A stretch of 64,000 nucleotides of DNA from Klebsormidium nitens (lineage: Eukaryota > Streptophyta > Klebsormidiophyceae > Klebsormidiales > Klebsormidiaceae). The notes beneath the pieces were generated by a model, which was given only the letters and a program-made list of their open reading frames with translations, ran no database searches and was not told where the DNA came from. Positions within the stretch are counted from its first letter, which is position 1; each line of letters begins with the position of its first letter. Below, piece by piece: positions 35,001-44,486 of this stretch. The translations under genes and the position numbers were made by a program. The DNA lies in the NCBI GenBank assembly GCA_000708835.1, contig DF237098.1, positions 86,312 to 150,311 of the forward strand. Reading direction: 5' to 3'.

Positions 35001-38000
35001 GTTATGGAGCTCCGCCCCTTCAAGAATGTGCTGGTCGGTTCTCTTGGCAAGGCCGGCGTCACGCTCGCTAATGCGCACAAGCTGACGGTCGCCGTCGAAC
35101 TGGCCGCAAACCCGTCGACGCTTTTGATGGACGATCCTCTCTCCGGACTCGACTCGCGCTCGGCAGTGCATGTGCTGCACTGCATCAAGAACGCGGCGGT
35201 CGACTGCGGCCGAACCGTCGTCTGGTCAGTCAATTGAACTCTCTTTCGAATCTTTGCTAGGTTTCGGATCTCCGTTGTTTGTTCGTTGACTTTCTCCTGC
35301 TGTTCGTAAGTTTTCGTACTTCCTCTTTCGATTGTGAACGCCCGAAGCGTGCTCTACTGCACAAATGCGGCGGTCAATTGTGGTGGAACGGTCGTAGTTG
35401 CTTCAGCTTCCATTCCACCAGTTATCTTGGACTCGCTTGTATGATTCTGGACTTTCTTGTTTTCTGTTACATCCGACGCGCTTTCTGCTTTTTGACTGCC
35501 CTAACTTTTAGCCAAAGGAGGTTGGGCACTAAAGGTTTTTCTTATCTATCGTCAGATAGTGCATACTGTTTCGCGTAATCCTTACTGAATAACTGTGCAA
35601 AGTTCCCTTGCCTCCTCTCCTACAAAAGTAGCCGGCCTCTTTTCTTGATTCGCTGTCCTCACTTTAATAAAGCGCCATCCTTTAGGAAGGCGTTTGACAT
35701 GTGGGCTGCCAGGTGTCCATCCCCCCAATGTGCCGATTGCACGGCGTCCATCACCCAATCTGAGGCACGTGCTTTGCCTAACTCCGCTGACGTGCGCCGC
35801 TACGGAACGTTCTGACACCTGTCCCACAAATGCAGCGCAATCACCAGCCCGAGGCACAGTGCTCACAGTACTTGCGTGCTATCAGCTTAAAAGGGTTTGA
35901 ACTCTTAGGCCTTTTGTTGTGCTGGAACTCATTATGCTCACATCTGCAGGCTACGTCGCACATCCGATGAAGCGTGTGACTCGTCCGCTCGACTTGTCCT
36001 TCGCTAAGTCTGAAGAGACTGATTTCCGTGACGTGTCCCCTTCTCATTCGCAGCCCATCCGCAGCCAAGAGCATAAGGCCAGCGGGTCTTTGCCTTTTTT
36101 TCGAACGAAAGTATCTGACACGTGATTCTTTCTCACTCGCAATACCATGTCGCAGCCCAACACACGTGCCATGGGCGACAACTTTGCTGTCGCACGCGCA
36201 GACTTTGATTCTTGACGCTTGTTACTCTCTCATCCGCAGCACCGTTACGCAGCCCGGGGCACGTTGCCTGGGCGTCTTCGACGATCTGCTGCTCCTCAAC
36301 GCCGCGGGCGAGACGTGCTACTTCGGAGAACTTGGCTACCGGGGTCAAAAGCTCATCGTAAGCTTATTCACTCCCAAGTTTGTAGGAAGCTGGTAATGAA
36401 CTCAAGACTCTGTCGCTACTAAAATTGCTTAAATAGCCAAGCCTTTAACCGGGCAAGACAAACGAGAAACCCTACTCAGACTGCTTCAAGCGCTCCGCAA
36501 CCGAACCACTCCTTCCTCCGGAACTCACCCTACCCGCCCCTCTGGTGCGATGTTATCATTCATTACGTTCACTATACATAGATTCAGGACTTTTAAAATA
36601 TGGCGCTTGTACACATCGTGGAGGTTAGCAACGAAAGATATGGCGGCGTAGGACCCTTCGCGCATACCTTCACAGGGCGACAATCGAGCCGGCCACTTTG
36701 CATACTTGCCAGGACTAGAGTCGGAGTTCTTCCTTGTTCATGGACTGGAACACCTGATTCAAACGAACTGACCAACAAAGGGAAATCTCGAAACAAACAA
36801 ACACTCCTATGAATCTGCCGTCTTGCTTCATGGCAACACTAGTACCCCTCGTAGCGACCCGCATTCCAAGCTTACAAGCCGGAAACCCTAAGAACGATTG
36901 TGTGTTGACCAGACACAGGGTCTTTTGCACCGTGGTCGATCGTATTTGGAGGCGATGCATAGAACCCCTTACATCGACTCGACCCTGACGTGTTCCGACC
37001 ATGTAAAGTTCGTGACCTTCTGTCGCAATCCATACTGTTGATTGCAGATTGAGGGTTGAACCTGCTTGTGGTAATTTTCAAAAACCATTGGTACCAAACA
37101 CACACTCTTGAATTTTCACAGTCTTATTTCGAGGCAATTCCCGGGACCCCTCGCATCGACCGTGACGTCAACCCGGCCACATATGTGCTGGTCACTTGGA
37201 TAGTGTCAATCGAATTTCAGCGAGCAGACGTGAAATTCATACCTTCACACCAAAGAGTCTTAACCTACATTTTGCAGTCTTACTTTGAAGGGATCCCCGG
37301 GACCCCTCGCATCGACCGGGACGTCATTCCGGCCACATATCCGCTGGCCTTATCGTTGGTGTTGATTAGTTCTAGAGGGCAGAATGTCCATCCCAAACGC
37401 TCTTAATGTTTCTTTGCAGTCTTACTTCGAGGGGATCCCTGGAACCCCACGTATCGACCGTGACGTCAACCCGGCCACTTATGCGTTGGGCGTCACTGGA
37501 GCAGGAATTGACCCGAGCAGGACCGGTGGAAACCATACGTTCCGAGACTACGCGTTTGAGTACAGAGTCAGGTGACGACCTTTTGACTTGTGCATCGAAG
37601 TTCTGGAGTTTCAGTGTCTTGAGGGCATACCATAAGCCAGCCGAGTTGCCGTGCGGGTAAAGACGAAGGGAGCAGGGGCACATGCGATACATACGTGATA
37701 GGGTCTGAGTTCGTTGATCTCCTTCAACCCTTCCTGATTCAGTATCCCCGACTCCCCGACTGTTGTTCTCAGAACTCCGTCCATCGGTAAAGGAGAGCGG
37801 TTTTGTTGTTGTCCTTTTCTTGCACGCCTCCTGTGCGCGCAAAAGCAGAGACAAATAGCTTGTTAAAGTGTGACTGTGCTTCATTTGTAGATCTGGAACT
37901 AACGAAGTTGTTCTGACTATCTTTTAAGTTCCTTGAAGCGCTTTCTTTCAGCGACCCCGGCTTTCGCCAGGTCTCTGAGGTCGTCTTTGAAATGACCTCT

Positions 38001-41000
38001 TTGTGAATGTGTTGTTGCCCTCGGAAACATTTCCTTCCGCTTTCTACGTACCTGCGTGTTGTGTTCGACGAGACGTTTCGACTTTTCCTGTGCACTTTTT
38101 ATCACTTTTGTCAGTGGCTTATCCTCTGACCCATCTCCTATCCCCCCTCAGCGACCTGGCCTTCAGCCAAGTGGGCGAAATCGAGTCGCTCCGCCGCGGG
38201 AAGGGCAAGCTGGGCGACGAGCCATCGCTTATGGGCCCGGCGGCGCCTTATGCCCGGCAGTTCTGGGAGATAGTCCTCCGTATGCAGCGCTACCACTACC
38301 GCAACCTGCACTACAGCTGGGCACGTGTCATGTCGTCCGTGATCCTCGGCCTCATATTGGGGTCCATCTTCTTGAACATAAGCTATCATACGACGCCGGG
38401 CATGCAGGTGCGTATGACTGCAGTGACTCGTGCACTTTCTCTTCTCGTGTCTCGTTTCTACTACTTGGCTTCCCATGAGAAGTCAACCGAAGTTACTGGC
38501 AACTTCAGTCCCGCCTGTCGATGTATTGTCAGTGTTATGAAACCCTGAATACTTCCTGAACCGTTCTTCGAATCCATCGAACGGCTCTCTTTGCAGGCAC
38601 GTGCCGGTTGCATCTTTGTTACTCTGGTCATTAACGCAGGCCCAAGCTGATTGCGGCATTTTCCAAATTGCCACCACCGCATAACCCCAGACATTTACTC
38701 GGTTATAATCGGGTATTGTGCTGACATGTGGCGGGTTTCCTTTTCATCATCCTGGTGAATAATTCGTTGCGCGCCCACTGTTCACCAAGATTTACTTTCC
38801 CTATCGCAGAGCGTTTCCAACCGCTTCTTGTCTGATCAAACGGGTCTTGTGATCACAACGATGAACCCGCCACTTGACCTGCACCGCAGCAGAAAAGACG
38901 ATCTGTCCCCCATTGCCAAGTACCAACCGTTCTTCGGCTGATCAAGTGGCTCCTGTGCAGGCACGTTGCGGGTTCGTCTTTGTAATCTTATTTTTGACGA
39001 GGTTGGCGACGCCGAAAATGCGGCAAAAGACACAATCAGCACACCGTCTCGAAATAACGACTGTTTCTCTGCGGCTGATCGAACGGCTCCCGTGCAGGCA
39101 CGTGGCGGATTCGTGTTCATCATCCTGGTGATCAACGCGGTGGGCAACGCCCAAAACGCGGCGGGGCAGGTTCTGAGCCAGAGACCCGTGCATAGGCGGG
39201 AGGTCGGGAACGGGATGTACACTTTTGCGTTTGCAAACGTGGCGTGGGCGCTTGCTGAGGTACGTGGGTTATAAACTTGGGTTAAGGGTCCGTGAGAAGA
39301 GGGTTTTGGGTTTATGGGCTCGGTCAGAGACCCGTTGCATAGGCGGGAGGTCGCGAAAAGGCATTTACACGTTCGCGTTCGCAAACGTGGCGTGGGCGCT
39401 CGCTGAGGTACGTGGGTCATGAACTTTAGTTAAGGGTTCAACCCACCCCATTCTCATCCCGAGAAGATAGGGTTTTGCGTTCTCGGGTTTTGGTCAGTAC
39501 TCGTGCTTAAGTGGGAGGTCGGGAACGGTATGCACACTTTCGCGTTCGCAAACGTGGCTTGGGCGCTCGCTGAGGTACGTAAAGCTGAAACTTAGAGGCG
39601 TGAAAACTTTTCTGTCCGTGGTTTTTCTAGGCTTTCGGGGTTCCATTGGATCTCTGGGTCTCAGGTCAGCGGCGTAGAGAAAGGAGAGGACATCGAAACA
39701 GGGTTTGGAAACGGCATCTATAATTTCCGTTCGATCGCAAATGTGGGTGGGCGCTCGCTGGGGTACGTGATCTATGGATTTTAGTCACTTGTCGGTCGTT
39801 GTTTTGGGGTTTGGATTTGAGGGTGTCGTCAGCGATTTCGACAGAAGCGGGAGGACATATGCGGGAGGTCAGGAACGGCATGTAAAGTTTGCGTTCGCAG
39901 AATTGCGTGGGCGCTCGCTGAGGAACGTGAACTGTGGGAGTCAAAATGTCGAAAGCTAAGGATCCGTAACCGCAATTTTGCTGGTATTGTTATTAAAGTG
40001 TATGGTCAGCGGCTCGTGAAACAATGAGAGGTCAAGAAACGCATGTCGATTTTTGTCTCCGTTTGTAAACGGGGAGTGGGCGCTCATCAATGTGATACGT
40101 AAAGATCAGGGTCCGTCTTTCTTCAGTTTCCAGGGGTTTTTTAGATTACTGGGTTCCTCCAAGTTTTGATTTATGCTCTAAACCGCTAAAGCAAACTGTT
40201 AAGCGCTATTGCTCGGTCCGTGCAGGTCCCGTATCTCGCCATATCGACGCTCGTTTTCTGCAGCATTGCATGCACGATGGCCAATATCGTGACGGGGTCT
40301 TTTGGGACGTTCCTCCAATTCTGGTTCACGCTCTATATGTTCTGTCTCGCTGTCACCTACTTCGGAATGCTCGTCGCGGCTGTCAGCCCCACTCCCGTGG
40401 TGAGTCCAAGTTGGCAAATACTAAAGTTCGTTATCGTCAGATATGTATCTTCTTTTGTTTGCTGGGTTCTTTTGTGATTTTCAGAGGTCTGCATGTTCTG
40501 TCGCGCAATCAGCCTCTTCGGAATGATCTTCGCGGCAGTCAGCCCACTCCCGCGGTAAGCTCAGGTTGTAATCCTCATAATCGTTATCGTAAGAAATGTT
40601 TTTTTGTCTGTTTGCTGGGCTTTTTACGATTCTTCAGAGATGGAGAGGTCTGCATATCTTGCCTCGCCGNNNNNNNNNNNNNNNNNNNNNNNNNNNNNNN
40701 NNNNNNNNNNNNNNNNNNNNNNNNNNNNNNNNNNNNNNNNNNNNNNNNNNNNNNNNNNNNNNNNNNNNNNNNNNNNNNNNNNNNNNNNNNNNNNNNNNNN
40801 NNNNNNNNNNNNNNNNNNNNNNNNNNNNNNNNNNNNNNNNNNNNNNNNNNNNNNNNNNNNNNNNNNNNNNNNNNNNNNNNNNNNNNNNNNNNNNNNNNNN
40901 NNNNNNNNNNNNNNNNNNNNNNNNNNNNNNNNNNNNNNNNNNNNNNNNNNNNNNNNNNNNNNNNNNNNNNNNNNNNNNNNNNNNNNNNNNNNNNNNNNNN

Positions 41001-44000
41001 NNNNNNNNNNNNNNNNNNNNNNNNNNNNNNNNNNNNNNNNNNNNNNNNNNNNNNNNNNNNNNNNNNNNNNNNNNNNNNNNNNNNNNNNNNNNNNNNNNNN
41101 NNNNNNNNNNNNNNNNNNNNNNNNNNNNNNNNNNNNNNNNNNNNNNNNNNNNNNNNNNNNNNNNNNNNNNNNNNNNNNNNNNNNNNNNNNNNNNNNNNNN
41201 NNNNNNNNNNNNNNNNNNNNNNNNNNNNNNNNNNNNNNNNNNNNNNNNNNNNNNNNNNNNNNNNNNNNNNNNNNNNNNNNNNNNNNNNNNNNNNNNNNNN
41301 NNNNNNNNNNNNNNNNNNNNNNNNNNNNNNNNNNNNNNNNNNNNNNNNNNNNNNNNNNNNNNNNNNNNNNNNNNNNNNNNNTGTCAGCCCCACGCCCGTG
41401 GAAAGTGAGCGGTTAAGACTTTCAATGATGCCAGACTCCTGGCTCGGTTTCCCATTTTTGCTGTTTTTTGCGCCGAATCTATGATCACGTGTAACGGTCT
41501 GCATGTTCTGCGTCGCCGTCCCCTCTTTGGAATGCTCGTCACGACCCACGCCCGTGTAAAGTTGACTTATGAACTTCGCAATCATTGATTTTTCTGTCAT
41601 TTTGGCCCTGTTTCTTCACTCTCATCGTAATACTTATGATCGGGTGTAACGTTCTACTGCGATTCGTGTTTCTCTGTTCCGTGTTGCGTCAGAACAGCTC
41701 GTCGCGACAGCCAGCCCCACTCTTGTGGCTGTTGGGCACTTCTTTGTTCCCAATCGCTCAGCAAATCAGTTCTCTTTGGTTTTATCAGCGTCATGCTTAT
41801 CAGCCGATTCGCTCCACATGTTTTGACTCGCCCTCACCTTCTTCCAAATGCTTGAGGCCGCAGCCAGCCCTACTCACTTGGAAACCTACCTCGTGGTAAT
41901 TTGTATTTTTGAGGGACGGCCAACTATTATTTTTGGCTGTCATGTTCCGTCATGATTTACGATGTACGTCTACCTTCTCAGCATGATTTCAAAAGGCAAG
42001 CCCCGTCCTGCGGCAAGGGCAGTTTTCCAGGTCATTACGCCTTTTCATCCCGGATCTGATTATAACCATGAGGTTCCGCCAGCTTCTTTGTACGCTTGAT
42101 GATTGTGCCTCGTTCTCTCCATCAACTCGAAAACCTTGATTCTGCCCATCCAAACCCTGAAAAAGCAGGTCCTTCACAAATACCTCTCCTGCGGAATTGG
42201 GCTCTTCAACTTTCATGTATTGGGCCTCATAAGCGTGACCTTCCGTGTCCTTGTGGATCGCGAATCTCAAATCACCTTGAAGACCTGTAAGACCATAAAG
42301 ACAAACCGAATCAAAAGCCCGGGTTATGCTTTCGTTGCAGCATTCTTCGGTTATCGTAACCTGCATTACAAGCATGTGGATAGCCACAGCCGGGCTGGTC
42401 CTGCCACGTGTTCTCATCCCCGACGGTGAGGCACCCGCTTACGCTAACCCATTTTCAACCGAATTTGAAGACAAAGCCCGAACCATGGTCCGTGAAACTT
42501 CTTCACACTTTCCGTCTAGGCACCGTTCCGGCAGAGACACCTGCCGTTTCTTACTTTGTCAGACACCTGCCGTTTCTTTGGATTGAATGAGTGGAGTTTT
42601 GAGACTCTACGAGCTCATAAACGGAAAAGAAGGCTGCTAAAATCAATTTCGTTCAGCAGTCGAAAAAGTCCGTATTCGGCGTGTTCTTAGGAGAGATAGA
42701 CTCTTTAAGGTCCTGACGAGGCTTTTGATCACCGGGGTTTCCAATGCACAATCTCGGCCGATTGGGATTGTAGCAAAACGGTCACCCTTGTTGCCGACGA
42801 CTACGAGGTAATGGACCCTTTTCAAGCGTTCCTTATGCAGAAGCCTTCGCTTGTAAGAACATACTTCTCTGCAAATACCTTGATGGAAATGAGATTTTGG
42901 ACGCAAAGGGCGGCGCTCTTGTCAAACGTTTCTTGTGCGAAATGCAAGCGGCACATGTTTAGAGTAATCACCGCAAAAGCTTGCTCACCTTGCATCCGTC
43001 CTGCTATGTGCAGTCTACATCTGGGTCTACTGGACCAAGTAAGCTCACGCTCTTTTCTCCTCAAAAGCGCATAACTTCGCTAACCGCCCTACATGCAGCC
43101 AATCTCGGCTCAATTCTAAATGGCGTCTCGCTTTCCGTTCTGCGCCTTTCGTATGAACGGCCACACATCTATGTTCAAATCAGTACGTTCGACCCGGAAA
43201 GAGCATGCTCTTTCATTTGCTTCCTATGCTGCTTGCTTCTAGCTCCTCACGTTCTGACGTCATCGTTTGCCACGTGTACGGCAGCCCCTTCCAGTACGCT
43301 CTTCAAGGCATGACGTCAGTGGCCTTCTTTTGTGACACCACAACCGCGGCGTGCTCTGCACCAGGTGCGCCGCTTTTTTTCGCAGGGGGGTGCCCATTCT
43401 GACTGCAAGTTGGGGTGTCTTTTTCCCCCCCGAAACAGTTGCGTTTGCTTAGTGTAAGTGTATTGAACAGCTGACTGGTTAACTCAGGATGCGCAGACTA
43501 CCGACGATTCTGTGCCCGACGGCTAACCCCTTCCTTCAGACGAAACGACTGACTGGTTTCAGAGCTTATGTCGTGATTGAGAGTCACAAATGCAAGGTCC
43601 TGCCTCTTTTCCCCGTTCCTTTTAACTCCCCTCCCTGAATCCCCAATAGGCGCCGTTTTGATGCTCCTTTGTATTCCTTTGCTTTTGGCTCAGGAGGTGA
43701 CGTTTCGCGTGCTGTTATAGACCAGGCCGAGTTTCGGCAAGCTGCTCAGAAACGAACTCTGATTCCAGTATGCTGCTGCATGAAATGCTCTTATTTGTCC
43801 ATTTCTCGAGCCATACTCGTAATGATACTCTATAATGGACCGACGAGCGACCGTGTTCACTGTGCGACGCACCAAGACTCCAATGTATCTCCACGGACTG
43901 ATCAATCAGCTCCGTCTAGGACGACTAAGCTAGCTGCCTCGATGCCACAAGGAACAGAAGAAGATGACTGCTTTTGAATCTTGCGAATCTTTCCGACCCG

Positions 44001-44486
44001 TGGCTCGCCTCAGTGCCCAGTAATCAAGCAACGCACGAAGGCTTTCGCTTTCTTCGCCGCACCATTCTCTTAGCTCCGTTAAGGATGATACCCTGCTTCG
44101 GCAACCCCCATACGGGGCGACAGGAGAGTCACCCCCTTTCGCCCAACAATCTCTTTGACCTGTGCTCCTTTTCGGTCTACAGGAGCGCTGAATTTGCACC
44201 TTCGACACAGACCCTCTCCGTGACAGTAAGCGATCGCAATTTGCGATATCACCGTCTCATTTTCCAATCCTTTGCTTGTTCAGGTTGCGCCACGCGTTCG
44301 TGCCCCGGTTGCGACTGCACCCGCCTCTCGGACAACCCGAGTTTCGTGTGGACCGCTTTGAAGAGCCAGCGCAATCTGCACGAAGGCCAGGCCAAATGGG
44401 ACATCTTCTACCTGTTCCTCTTCTGCGTTGCGTTCCGGTTACTGACGTGGGTCGCGCTCAAGACGCTCAAGCACAACAGAGCATAA
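20093..44486 (+). CDS. Full-size ABCG (PDR-type) transporter with PDZ-like insert and degenerate ATPase motifs (25 exons, about 1612 aa)
   Basis: Exons: 20093-20434, 21007-21189, 22436-22513, 22923-23117, 23978-24249, 24935-25270, 25729-26203, 27188-27328, 28544-28798, 29700-29874, 30426-30495, 30843-31049, 31465-31681, 32927-33130, 33945-34145, 34992-35224, 36240-36357, 37420-37571, 38152-38407, 39098-39259, 40226-40399, 42341-42425, 43014-43038, 43285-43364, 44284-44486. All are GT..AG with matching phases (4839 nt). Order is NBD1-TMD1-NBD2-TMD2, as in PDR exporters of the plasma membrane. NBD1 has an intact Walker A (GGPGSGKST, 238-246). Its C-loop reads LTEDE for (V/I)SGGQ, and Walker B is FLDAF, so the catalytic Glu is A398. 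In NBD2, Walker A is SSGGAAKSLL, Walker B is MDDP (E to D1165) and the H-loop His is T1198. Residues about 536-625, between NBD1 and TMD1, look like a PDZ domain. The C-terminus at 44486 matches the family's end. An assembly gap falls in intron 21. Exon 7's donor and exon 23 (25 nt) are the least certain. Substrate unknown. Confidence 0.92.
23205..23280 (+). repeat. Donor-side exon-edge copy of ABCG exon 4
   Basis: This copies the end of exon 4 (real end 23117). CTGCTTGCGGGGATGCCACA corresponds to CTGCTATCGGGGATGCCCCA, and the copy ends AAGGGCAAG then GTAGGC at 23278. The offset from the real donor is 161 bp. An upstream stop codon and the missing acceptor make use as a cassette exon unlikely. 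Confidence 0.92.
23525..23900 (+). repeat. Acceptor-side exon-edge copies of ABCG exon 5 (three)
   Basis: The real acceptor precedes 23978. Copies follow CAG acceptors at about 23527, 23682 and 23838, spaced 139-156 bp. The first shares AATCATCGGCGGCCCGTCTG with the real exon. The third shares GTTTCTTACAACGGTAAGCA. All lose the frame or run into stops. Confidence 0.92.
24330..24495 (+). repeat. Donor-side exon-edge copies of ABCG exon 5 (two)
   Basis: The real exon ends at 24249 with ATTCTGGGTCTCAG then GTAGG. Copies of this junction end at about 24365 (ACATTCTGGCCTCAG) and 24489 (GAATTCTGGGTCTCAG), 116 and 124 bp apart. Confidence 0.93.
26745..26990. repeat. Imperfect repeats of about 65-70 bp in ABCG intron 7
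   Basis: About four diverged units share GGTTCC..-CGGCA(A/G)CGGCAAAGTCCG..TTTCG-type sequence. The open frames seen here on both strands reflect this repeat composition, not a gene. Confidence 0.7.
27070..27146. repeat. 19-20-bp minisatellite, four copies, ABCG intron 7
   Basis: The unit CCCTTAAAAGCCTTATACA is repeated four times with small length changes in the A-run. It lies about 40 bp before the exon 8 acceptor, so it sits close to the region where a branch point is expected. Confidence 0.95.
27780..28460 (+). repeat. Acceptor-side exon-edge copies of ABCG exon 9 (four)
   Basis: The real exon starts at 28544. Copies begin after about 28370, 28200, 28049 and 27876, giving spacings of 173, 169, 152 and 173 bp. 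The nearest two share TTTCGTGGGGACCATCTTCT or a close match with the real exon, and then end in GCGATTGAACCTCCTCGCTT-like intron sequence. Similarity falls steadily outward. Confidence 0.95.
29010..29180. repeat. 60-bp tandem repeat, three copies, ABCG intron 9
   Basis: Three units have a period of exactly 60 bp, each ending AGTGTTGGGTT(A/T)ACC or a close variant and containing CACAGAAA(A/G)CTC words. A reversed AACCCAACACT follows the last unit, which could let it fold back. Confidence 0.93.
29645..30195 (+). repeat. Edge copies and a short direct repeat around ABCG exon 10
   Basis: Two donor-side copies follow the real exon end (29874). They end at about 30025 and 30194, each terminating in GCAGCCTTGCAAG then GT. 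They share CTTGTCCGCTGGCTCAGTTC-type sequence with the exon. Just before the real acceptor, GAAACATCATAGCCTTTTCG is duplicated in tandem, so the CGCAG acceptor exists twice 24 bp apart. Confidence 0.94.
31790..32020 (+). repeat. Donor-side exon-edge copies of ABCG exon 13 (two)
   Basis: The real exon ends at 31681 (GAGAAGGGCGCCAATATCAAG). Copies end near 31848 (ACGCTGAGAAGGGCGCCAGT..) and 32016 (GCAGAAAAGGGCGCCAATAT..), both spaced about 168 bp. The second has lost the GT donor (AT in its place). Confidence 0.95.
32430..32860 (+). repeat. Acceptor-side exon-edge copies of ABCG exon 14 (three)
   Basis: The real exon starts at 32927. Copies start at about 32752, 32577 and 32434, spaced 175, 175 and 143 bp. 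All share ATGTATGAC(G/A)TCACTCC or CACGACCTGAG words. The preceding intron sequence GTCGTGACTGAA..TCCGTT is duplicated along with them, so the unit includes the polypyrimidine tract. Confidence 0.95.
33150..33255 (+). repeat. Donor-side exon-edge copies of ABCG exon 14
   Basis: Short copies of the exon end GTTCTTGCTGGAAAGATG then GTGAGACGG occur at about 33170-33195 and 33233-33260. The real donor is at 33131. Confidence 0.85.
33770..33905 (+). repeat. Acceptor-side exon-edge copy of ABCG exon 15
   Basis: A copy of about 130 bp starts near 33770, 174 bp before the real acceptor. It keeps GTCCCGGGCCAAACAACCGG and GCCACTTTCTGCCAATATTG, then substitutions break the match. Confidence 0.93.
34270..34650 (+). 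repeat. Donor-side exon-edge copies of ABCG exon 15 (three)
   Basis: The real exon ends at 34145. Copies of the CAGCGCCCGGTT..CCAAAGGGAGGCGTTC end lie at about 34275-34338, 34408-34471 and 34583-34650, decaying outward. Confidence 0.93.
34655..34925 (+). repeat. Acceptor-side exon-edge copies of ABCG exon 16 (two)
   Basis: The real exon starts at 34992. A close copy starts near 34814 (ATGGAGCTCCGCCCCTTCAA shared exactly), 177 bp upstream. A poorer copy lies at about 34690-34745 and shares AATTTGACGGTCGCCGTAG-type sequence. Confidence 0.93.
35335..36180 (+). repeat. Edge copies between ABCG exons 16 and 17
   Basis: A donor-side copy of the exon 16 end lies at about 35345-35400 (GCGGCGGTCAATTGTGGTGG). 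Several short acceptor-side copies of the exon 17 start (TTACGCAGCCCGGGGCACGT) lie near 35750, 35835, 36050 and 36150. Confidence 0.75.
36835..37345 (+). repeat. Acceptor-side exon-edge copies of ABCG exon 18
   Basis: The real exon starts at 37420. Two strong copies start after the acceptors at 37277 and 37121 (spaced 142 and 156 bp). They share GGGACCCCTCGCATCGACCG and keep the frame for about 28 codons. Fainter copies lie near 36960 and 36845. The two strong ones are the best candidates for alternative 3' splice sites. Confidence 0.94.
38590..39030 (+). repeat. Acceptor-side exon-edge copies of ABCG exon 20
   Basis: The real exon starts at 39098. Copies begin near 38597 (CAGGCACGTGCCGGTTGCAT), 38723 (no acceptor; TTTCATCATCCTGGTGA retained) and 38957 (CAGGCACGTTGCGGGTTCGT), plus a faint one near 38850. 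Confidence 0.88.
39320..40105 (+). repeat. Donor-side exon-edge copies of ABCG exon 20 (five)
   Basis: The real exon ends at 39259. Copies of its last 80-90 bp end at about 39408, 39574, 39762, 39923 and 40095, spaced 149-188 bp. The first two keep GCGTTCGCAAACGTGGCGTG or one change of it. The fifth is barely recognisable. This is the longest and clearest array in the window. Confidence 0.96.
40480..41885 (+). repeat. Donor-side exon-edge copies of ABCG exon 21, interrupted by the assembly gap
   Basis: The real exon ends at 40399 (GTCAGCCCCACTCCCGTG then GTGAG). Copies end at about 40554, 41401, 41556, 41735 and 41880, with the start of another at 40650-40669 cut by the gap. They share TCTGCATGTTCTGTCGC and GTCAGCCCCACGCCCGTG words. 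The gap probably failed to assemble because of this repeat. Confidence 0.9.
40670..41381. other. Assembly gap (712 Ns)
   Basis: This run of N lies in ABCG intron 21, inside an array of degraded exon 21 copies. Exons 21 and 22 on either side join in phase 0 and give continuous family-like sequence, so no coding exon need be missing. Confidence 1.
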
